This document shows, piece by piece, positions 11,456-64,000 of a stretch of DNA of 64,000 bases (its first letter is position 1; each line of letters opens with the position of its first letter). The DNA lies in assembly GCF_037126465.1 (NCBI RefSeq), contig NC_088204.1, positions 20,156,804 through 20,220,803 of the forward strand. Reading direction: 5' to 3'. Origin of the DNA: Ornithodoros turicata (taxonomy: Eukaryota; Arthropoda; Arachnida; Ixodida; Argasidae). The position numbers were made by a program, and so were the translations under genes. Under the pieces are notes generated by a model. It did no database searches. It was not told the origin of the DNA and saw only the letters and a program-made list of their open reading frames with translations.

Positions 11456-11635
11456 GCGGTGAAGTTCTGTTTTTTTATATCTGCTTCGACGGTGAACTAT
11501 TTTGTTCTCTTTAAGTTCAAAAACAGTCTGCGTATATCTTAATCACTCCTCATATGTCGTATGGACCTTATTCTTTCGGGGGTATCCCGAAATGCCACCG
11601 TTCAGAATCCACCGTTTAAAATCCCAAACGGCTCT

Positions 11636-11880
11636 ACACTCTTCAAACAAAGCTTCACCACATAGCACGCGGAAGGCCATCCATTGTGCCGAGTGATACT
11701 ACCCTTGATTTGTGGAAAGCGCGAGGCGTACGCCTTTTTCTGACAATTAACATTCCTGCATAAGTGTCACAAAAAGGCGTACGCCTCCCGTTTTCAACAA
11801 ATCAGGGGAGAGAACGATGTCACACGGGGATGATAGTTGGCTGGAGAGTGCTATGTGGTGAAGTTCATTTTTAAGAGTGT
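11636..11880. mobile_element. palindromic MITE with GGCGTACGCC core, copy A
   Basis: Ends acactcttcaaac and gtttttaagagtgt-type, sub-ends cttcaccacatagcacgc / gcgtgctatgtggtgaag, and a central hairpin aggcgtacgcctttttctgac ... inverse. Confidence 0.8.
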
Positions 11881-11885
11881 AGCGT

Positions 11886-12136
11886 ACACTCTTAAAAATG
11901 AACTTCACCACGTAGCACGCTCCTAGCCAACCACCATTTTGAATGATATCGTTATCTGCTCTGATTTGCTGAAAACGGGAGGCGTACGCCATTTTTGTGA
12001 CCATTATGAACCGCGTAAGTGTCACAAAAAAGGCGTACGCCTACCGTTTTGAACAAATCTGGGCACAGAGCGATATCATTCGAGATAATGGTTGGCTAGG
12101 AGCACGCTATGCGGTGAAGTTCATTTTTAAGAGTGT
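11886..12136. mobile_element. palindromic MITE with GGCGTACGCC core, copy B
   Basis: Begins five bases after copy A, with the same ends and centre. Its arms are close to perfect inverse copies. Confidence 0.8.
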
Positions 12137-13383
12137 AGCGCTGCATGAGTGCCCAGCTGTGGGGATCCGCCCCAACGGCGTGGTGACAAAAAACACCTAA
12201 ACTACCCTAATATCTGAAAACTAACCTAACCTAACCAAAATCAAACCATTTCTGGTGCTCTGATGTGGCCGCCGTGCATTATGCCTAACGGTCGCCAAAA
12301 GCCTCGCTTTTATTCACGGCAACGCCTTCTACTGACGTCAAAATCACGGAATACTGCGAGGTTTGTCAGTCATATGTATTACTCCACACTATCATTCCTC
12401 CATTCTTCATATTGAAGCTTTAATATAGGAATCTGGGATTTTGAACATTTGGGATCTTAAACGGTGGAATATCGTGGCATCCCCATTGTTTCCTCCGTGT
12501 CTTCCTCTTTTGCTATATCCCATTGCGCCTTTACCCCACCTGACATACCGCCCTCATCGTTACAAGACCCATTCCCGCCTGGAGGGTACCTCCTACTCCC
12601 GAATATTACTATCCCATACGGTCTAAACAAGAGAGAAGAAACTGACAGCAGCAGTAAATGTGTACCGTTACACGAAGGAACGCCTTAGGTTAACGAGCTC
12701 CTCAAGCGAACTAGCTCCGCATAATAACTCATCCTCTTAGGGCCATATATATATCCCTGTTCGCATAACGTACGTACATCAGTGTCGGTACATCTTTTGC
12801 CTGCCGCAGGCCCCAACTTGCGCGTGTTAACGAGGGCATAAGGTATACCTTGGGAACGAGCAGGCGAACTGCACGTATCGACCTTGCCTTCCTGGGTTGC
12901 TCGGAATCATTCATGTCACACACGGCGAATGATCTCTCCGGATCCTGCTTGATGGTCCGCATGCAACGTGACGCTTGTCGTTCCCCAAGGTGCTGCGAAC
13001 ACTTTCTTTTTTTTTTTTTCGCGCTCTTGTTGATGCCCGGGATCGGAAGGAAGAGTTTGCCAAAAGTTGTTTTTTTAGTGCAGGGTGCGTTGTGCAGCGA
13101 ACCTAGACAAAGCGTGTGCCTGTGCAACACCACCAGGAAAGAAACGCTGACCGCTTGAACGGCGTCACATAGTTATTAACGGGGAACCGAGGTTATCCCC
13201 AATATTTTTGTGTGGCTGCGGCTAGAGTCGCTAAATAAGCGACTTTTCAAAAATCGCCCACTTTTGGAAAGAGCGTATCGGAGGACGAGAGAGAGAGTGC
13301 GTACGCCGTGACGTCACCTGTCCCCCTGGCAGCAATGAGATGCAGAAGGCCTGCTTAATGCCTACTCGCACTCCTTCGCACGC
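12137..13383. other. intron stretch without recognised gene
   Basis: Holds a short CCTAA tract (12216-12234) and a T-run near 13008. A segment at 12430-12490 is loosely inverted to 11560-11640 (accgtttaaaatccc). Nothing else recognised. Confidence 0.5.
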
Positions 13384-13615
13384 ACACTCTTAAAAACAGA
13401 ACTTCACCGCATAGCACCATTTTAGCCAACCACCATCCCGAATGACGTTGTTTTCTTCGCACTGATTGGTTACAAAGTAGAGGCGTACGTCTTTCTTTGA
13501 CACTTATGCAGCTACGTTAATTGTCACAAAAAGTGCTTTCGACAAATCAGACGTGATAACGGTATCATTCTGCGAATTGGTTGGCCTTCGTCGTGCTATG
13601 TGGTGAAGTTCTGGA
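13384..13615. mobile_element. palindromic MITE with GGCGTACGTC core, copy C
   Basis: Left end acactcttaaaaacagaactt, right end gtgctatgtggtgaagttctg. The centre is partly deleted (gaggcgtacgtctttctttga). Confidence 0.7.
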
Positions 13616-13800
13616 CATGTAAAGTCCATCAATCGCAGCACACTATTTTGAAAGACAGGCTTTCTGTGACTTCCAGTGGCTGTCCATTCGGCTGATGGCG
13701 GCTCGTTTCCATAGGTATACGGGCGCTGAAAGCAACGTCTCCAGGTGGTGTTGCTGGCAGGGTCGTTCATGTGACTCTTGACGTATAGGCAAGCGCAGCT

Positions 13801-14217
13801 CTACACTCTTCAAAAACAAAAGAAAAGGTGTACTTGCTCCCTATTGGAGTGTAATCTTTTTAGAATCCCGTGCTAGCGACGCGGTGGCTATGAACGGTGT
13901 ACAGACGTGGACAGATGGAGAGAGGACAGAAGGAACGAGTGGGGCTAGTATGCGTCCTGGGCCTACTTCAAGGGGAACTGTGCCAACATTCGTCTGGAAA
14001 GTCTGCCGAAAAAACCCAGGGAAGACCCCAGACAGCACAGCCGGTGCGGGGATTCGAACCCGCGTCACCTCCCAGTCTTGGCCTGGAAAGTGGCCACCGT
14101 AACCACTATGCCACGGGAGGGAAGAGTGATTGTACACTCCAAAGGGAGTGCTATATGTGGCAGGGGTGTACTCCCCAAAAAGGAGTTTCAGTACACCTTT
14201 TTTTTTAAAAGAGTGTT
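13801..14217. mobile_element. MITE (ACACTCTT...GGTGTACT ends) carrying a SINE
   Basis: Inverted ends acactcttcaaaaacaaaag...aaggtgtact and agtacacctttttttttaaaagagtgt flank a SINE insertion. Confidence 0.7.
13860..14121 (-). mobile_element. tRNA-derived SINE (Ruka-like)
   Basis: Minus-strand head CCTCCCGTGGCATAGTGGTTA less its last base, B box GGGTTCGAATCC, and a body shared with 4340-4613 over its full length. Confidence 0.82.
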
Positions 14218-14589
14218 GCGGGGGACGAGCAGCGCGTGAGCTGAGAAGAAAGAAACTACGGAGACGGGTAACGGGGACCTGTCGACGTCATCCGTGGATC
14301 GTGCCGGCCGTCCGCGGCTGCTTTTTCCGACTGTGTTTGTAAATGCGATTCCGTAGTGACAACACGCCGCACAGCGAAAACATTTTTGCGTGGTCACCCC
14401 CGATGGACAGCTTGACGAATGAAACATGGTTCCCAGCCAATGTTACACGTGACCTCATGGTCTCGTAGGTCGTGGCCGGGGGCGCTCTTAGTTCGCAACA
14501 TGTCATATTAGTGCTCTCTACATGTCTCGAAAGGTTATTAACCAGACCGCGATCCGCTACGACATACGGCTATAGTATACAAAGTCTCC

Positions 14590-14766
14590 ACGGGTCTCAG
14601 CGGCTCAAAGTCAAAACGGGAAGGAGGCGCCTACCTGGGACATGCATAATATGTCCCAGATAGGCGCCTCCTTCCATTTTCAACAAATTAATACTCAGGA
14701 TGATATCATTCGGAATGATGATTGGCTAGGAGCGTGCTATGTGGTGAAGTTCCGTGTTAACAGTGC
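14590..14766. mobile_element. palindromic MITE, partial copy D
   Basis: Central palindrome aggcgcctacctgggacatg with its inverse and a complete right arm ending gctatgtggtgaagttc. The left arm is missing. Confidence 0.6.
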
Positions 14767-14789
14767 ACCCGCACACAAACGGCGTCTGT

Positions 14790-15041
14790 GCACTCTTAAA
14801 AATGAACTTCACCGCATAGCACGCTCCTAGCCAACCATCATCTCAAATGATATCGTTATCTGCCCTGATGTGTTGAAAACAGGAGGAGTACACCTTTTTT
14901 GTGACAATTATGAACAGCATAAGTGTCACAAAAAGGCGTACGCCTCCCGTTTTAAACAAATCAGCTGGCAGCTAACGATATCATTGGAGATGATGGTTGG
15001 CTAGGGGCGTGCTATGTGGTGAAGTTCATTTTTAAGAGTGT
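14790..15041. mobile_element. palindromic MITE with GGCGTACGCC core, copy E
   Basis: Complete copy: cactcttaaaaatgaacttc to gaagttcatttttaagagtg, central hairpin with cacaaaaaggcgtacgcctc. Confidence 0.8.
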
Positions 15042-15049
15042 TTAGGCGT

Positions 15050-15362
15050 AACAAAGACGGTTAAGAGCATCAACTGTTTACTATATACATAAAAACAAGA
15101 CTTTCGTGCAGTAGGCTGCACTTCTTCAGGTTTGAGGACCTGTTACAAGTGGTGAAGCATATATCAAAAACCAAGTCACATGGTACAAGAGAACCTTGTA
15201 CTCTTGTAACCTCTTGTAAACTCTTGTACCATGTGACTTGGTTTTTGATATATGCTTCACCACTTGTAACAGGTCCTCAAACCTGAAGAAGTGCAGCCTA
15301 CTGCACGAAAGTCTTGTTTCTATGTATATAGTAAACAGTTGATGCTCTTAACCGTCTTTGTT
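15050..15362. repeat. long near-perfect inverted repeat (142-bp arms)
   Basis: Arms 15050-15191 and 15221-15362 are inverse copies with about one mismatch; the loop is 29 bases of cttgtaa-type repeats. Within the MAST 5' intron it would give a long RNA hairpin. No end motifs of a known transposon seen. Confidence 0.9.
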
Positions 15363-15617
15363 ATTTTTGATTCTGCATCGCCGGAAACTTGTACATTGTT
15401 TTTTCTTCACGTTCTACAGTGTTTAGGTGTCATAGCTTTTTTTTTTGTTAAAAAAATCGGCAACGAATATAAAAATGAGCACCCTGAATGTGTACATATA
15501 AACATTCACGAATATTCCAATTAGTATTGCTTGAATTGAATTCTTCAAAATGTCCACTATGAAGAGCTATTTTATTACTCTTAGACATATTGTCACATTT
15601 TACACTAGCCATTTCAG

Positions 15618-15735
15618 GACGCATACAAACGCCGCTGTCCCCCACACACCTTCCTGCTGTCCTCGCTCCATCTGTCCACGTCCGTATGCCACCCAAAGCC
15701 ACAGTTGTTTCGCGGCGCTAACACGGAATTAAAAA
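15618..15735 (+). mobile_element. SINE 3' fragment (Ruka-like)
   Basis: Plus-strand copy of the SINE body (ggacgcatac ... cgctccatctgtccacgtcc ... cggcgctaacacggaatt) followed by an A-run. The tRNA head is missing. Confidence 0.75.
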
Positions 15736-17500
15736 AAAAAATTCTTATCGCGATTCCAACGACTTCGCCCCGTTCTGGGACATGTAGCGAGCGCCATTGC
15801 GGTAAGTATAGGTAAACTAAGTTCGGCACAAGTTTTCCCTGGAAGTACAGTGAAGCTTTCAGGCCTGCTGCCTGTAATACATACATGGAGGCCTACGCTT
15901 AGATCCACCACGGGCGGAAATTCTTGCGAACGCAAGAATTCGTCATACGAACCGGAGGGAGAAAAGCTGCCACGCGCTTGCGAAAAATGAACCAATTTAA
16001 TTGGCGCACATTCTTCACGTCATGCAACTTCATTCCAAATATGGGTATAAAAAGAGCAACAAACCAGACGTGACCACGAAACTGAAGCCAATGGAATCGA
16101 ATCGAACGAAATGCATACACACGCAAAAAAAAAAAAAAAAGAAAGAAAGAAAGAACAGAAGAAAGCCCGGTGCATTGCAATCCGCAAATCAAGCCTGGCA
16201 ACCTGCTCCTGAATCGAAACCACTTTTCTGTGAGCAATCTGCTTCAGCCGTGCACCTTGAGAAACGCAATGCTGCGTTTCGAACAAATAACGTCGTTTTC
16301 TTCGTTTACCTTTTGTGCGGCATTTGGCGAAGCGAAATCGCGATGCGGACCGCACCTCGAAATTTGAATCTCCGGATGAACGCATAACTTCCTCCGATAG
16401 CGCTCCCTAATGGGGAAAACGTGAACCTTGAAATCGGTGGTCTGTAATGAAATTTCCGCAGAGGGGCAGGCGCTATTGACGGGTTTCGTTGCTCGTGCGA
16501 GTCGTAAACGCCTTCGTAACAGACGCTGTCGATGGATGACGATGGATTTTCATTTTTTTTAGAGTACTGTTGCCTGCGTGGTTTTTCGCGCTATAGACCA
16601 GTCGAATGCAGGTCTATTGTTACTGGTAATAGGATTGTGACCTTTTGGAGAGTGTGGGGAGGCCGCCAAACTGCGAAATAATCGGACTACGGGAGTGGTT
16701 TTGAGCAAAGCCTGTTATTGGTAAAATATCCTTTTGTGACGTCACTAGTGTGACGCAAAGACGCAGGATATCGTCCTGCCTTCGCAGATCGGACTTTTAG
16801 GAATAAGCAAACGTCAAGAAGGGCCTGGCATGGTCAGAGGTTGTCGTCCTCACGAGGATAGATGAAGTCGTGTGAGAGCAGTGGTTTCGGGGCGTTGGTA
16901 AGAATCAACCGTAGTTATGAGTGCGGCAAGACAGGGACATTTCAATGAAATAAAATTGAAAGTTGAGAAGACGCATGATAGTAAAGTATAGGGGAAGATA
17001 TAAAACTCTCTTATTCCCTGTGCCACCAAAGGTATTCCAGTGGAAAGAGAGCTAAAAAAATAGATGAAAAAGGAAGTAGGTAGAAGACGTAGAGAAAGAT
17101 ATAGAGTTCTGCTATCTGGAAATCCACAGCCAAGGGGGGGGGGGGGATCGGACTTATCAGCGGAGAGAACTAGACACGGTCAGCCACTAACTTCAAGCTA
17201 ATTTTTATTACACCTCGCTTATACATGTCGTGAACCGCGCGCCCTAAAGTTCCAGGGTAGATTTAGTCAGATAGCGAAGGCGAGGAAAAACACCAAATCT
17301 GACCCGGCAACACTGTCATCTCCGTGACTCGAGCGATCCTGGGTTTTGGTAGCGCAGGTACGGTCGTAAACAAAAAAATATTTACGATGCGCGCATGGGT
17401 CTTGTATGGACTAATAGTCTATTCGTAATTTAAGTATAGGAAAATCTATCTGTTGCCGTACTAGTACACATATATGAAATCATCTACCACCTGAGTAATG
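15736..17500. other. intron stretch without recognised gene
   Basis: Contains an A-run at 16125 and a G-run at 17136; otherwise nothing recognised. Reading frames here are not supported by similarity. Confidence 0.5.
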
Positions 17501-17925
17501 GCGAATTCGGGTGGTCATTTCGGAGCAACTTTTTTTGCCAGATCTCGAGCAGTCATGTTCGCTTGGTCAAAATGAAGCAAATCTCGCATGTTCGCGTGGC
17601 GCTTTCCGAGTGCTCGGAATTTGCTAGCTAGCACTTTTTTTGCCCGGTCGCAAAACGATCGAGCAGCAGATTGCTCAACTATATCCGGTGTCATCACATC
17701 CGCACTGCAACGGTGGCGAGTGCCCTCATTGGCCCGCGTGTTGAAATCACGTGGTTTAGCAGACGACAGAACTCGAAGACTTGCGACCGCGACGCCCCTA
17801 GCGTGATCCAAGTACCTAAAACCGCTAGATTCCTAGCAATCATGTTCGGGTGGCAACGGTCACGTGATCCAGCTCGGTCGCCGAGCGCTCGGTCGTTTTG
17901 CTACGAAATGACCACCCGAATTCGC
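17501..17925. mobile_element. MITE with GCGAATTCGGGTGGTCATTTCG-type ends
   Basis: The ends are 20-plus-base inverse copies (gcgaattcgggtggtcattt / aaatgaccacccgaattcgc). No coding frame; the target duplication is unclear. Confidence 0.75.
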
Positions 17926-18718
17926 TATAAGTTTCCGTATCCTGCTCCACTGCGCATGTGTAGCAGTACGCTCGTTTGTCCGTGCATTCTTGCATCCGTG
18001 CCGTGTCGTGTGCCCGTGCATTGTAATGCGGAGTTCGTACACTTTTTGGATTAAACAGGAAGCGACGTTCACATCTCGAAGCTGTAGACCAAGATTAACA
18101 CGTGTGAACAGATGAGTGCTATATGCATCCCGTGTTACTGGCACCGCGAAAAATAGATTTCGTCATGGCAAGACCGGCCATGATAGCGTGAGTGTTAGCG
18201 AATCAGCTGTGCACCAACGATGCCATGTTATTTGCAACGGATCCATTGTGACCACTGATTGAAGAAATACAAACGGCTAATCACTACGTGTGCGTTATGG
18301 TTATGGTTATGGTACTTGGTTATGGTTGTGGTTATGGTACTTGGGGTTATTACGTACCCTTCGTCAAAACCTGTGATAACTGTATGTATTTCGAAGTGAT
18401 ATGTGTCATTAAACGTGATATGATTTATTTTTCTCTGTTCTCGTCTGGTATTGCTGCCCTGGGTGATTAGTATGGTTCGGTCAGGAAAAGGGGAAGGGAA
18501 TACAACGCAAACGAAGTTCGCGAATGCAAACGCGCCATGGCTAATTCTGCACTGCTTATTAGTCATGCTGCTGACGTCATGTCTGACGTCATTTATTTAC
18601 AAAAGTAATAGTCCGCGCAACGGATGTATGGCGCTGACAGTCACAGTCTCTATCACGGCGTCATCTGAAGACGCAGGGCCCTATGGGAGTTTCGCTACCT
18701 GTCTATATATACCTTGTT

Positions 18719-18845
18719 CTCTCTCTGTGATACACACAGATTCCGTACTGATACATTGTTTTGAACCTGAGCTTGTTGAAGCCACAGTGATTAAGGGTTC
18801 AAAACAATGTGTCAGTACGGAATCTGTGTGTATCGCAGACAGAGA
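18719..18845. repeat. inverted repeat, 47-50 bp arms
   Basis: Left ctctctgtgatacacacaga...ttttgaacc, right ggttcaaaacaatgtgtcag...cagag, loop of about 28 bases. It lies 265 bases before the MAST exon at 19110. Confidence 0.85.
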
Positions 18846-19109
18846 ACAACAAAAGATTCGACGTGCTTTATGGGGCGTGGTTCGAGACATGTATAAGTAA
18901 GGTTTTTCTCTTAATAAAAATTACTTGGAAGTTAGTGTGTCCGTTCTTTCTGTCCCTGTCTTGTCGCACTTATAACTATGGAGAGACCTCTGTTAGTAAA
19001 AAATTAGGTGAGGGCTACGATCGTAAGCCGTCGCTGGAACTCTGCTGTGCGGGAAGGCATCGTGCATTTTATCACGTGACTAAATGCGTGCGTCTTTTTC
19101 TTTCCGCAG

Positions 19110-63920
<44,811 letters not shown>

Positions 63921-64000
63921 GTAAGCCTCATCATTATCACCAAAATGCAACACACACACACATTGGTTGGCTGCACTAAGTGGCTTGGGAGTAGCTTCAA

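Noticed and set aside
16020..16385. 121-codon minus-strand frame
   Set aside because: Contains a homopolymer-coded Phe run and no family similarity.

Overview
The window comes from an animal nuclear genome, most likely a chelicerate and probably a hard tick. The protein-coding signal is broken into short exons with GT/AG introns. The spaces between exons are packed with hAT, Harbinger, pogo/Tigger, TTAA-type and foldback MITEs, tRNA-derived SINEs that resemble tick elements, a CR1-like LINE tail and one intact Ty3/gypsy retrotransposon. The organism is inferred; no species-specific marker is visible.

Almost the whole window is one plus-strand gene, a microtubule-associated serine/threonine kinase (MAST family; the Drosophila relative is drop out). 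Nineteen well-supported exons run from 19110 to 63920, and a phase-matched candidate upstream exon lies at 1914-2148. Order: an N-terminal MAST motif exon (19110-19189), a 22.7 kb intron, then a 29-bp microexon (41932) and exons to 49600/51702 that carry the serine-rich N-terminus and the DUF1908-type region. The kinase domain follows in small exons from 58095 to 61867, then the AGC tail and the start of the C-terminal region to 63920. The gene is open at both ends: the true start and the PDZ domain are not in the window. Two candidate alternative first exons (20141-20170 and 41300-41470) end in the phase that the microexon needs.

Region by region: 1-19 kb is intron full of MITEs, among them a 1.28 kb foldback element with 9-bp target duplications (9926-11204), copies of palindromic MITEs sharing a GGCGTACGCC core, two SINEs nested in MITEs, and a near-perfect 142-bp-arm hairpin (15050-15362). 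The 19-42 kb intron holds a hAT MITE, a TTAA-flanked element with a Tigger transposase remnant (25070-26579), a LINE tail (34640-35298), and on the minus strand a complete single-exon V-ATPase subunit e gene (30625-30891). From 42 to 51 kb, MAST exons alternate with a foldback/hAT composite (43610-44735) and a 1.5 kb hAT element (49958-51480). The intron at 51703-58094 holds a Tigger-like MITE (51950-57247) split by an intact gypsy element (52055-57173), whose LTRs differ at one base and whose gag and pol overlap with a canonical -1 slippery heptamer. The last 6 kb holds the compact kinase exons with three more MITEs between them.

The most notable items are the intact gypsy element with its frameshift site and tRNA-Pro-like primer site, the antisense V-ATPase gene, the alternative N-termini of the kinase, the stop-free 63-nt intron, the long hairpin, the foldback element, and an unexplained, strongly enriched decamer AGCAGACGAC.
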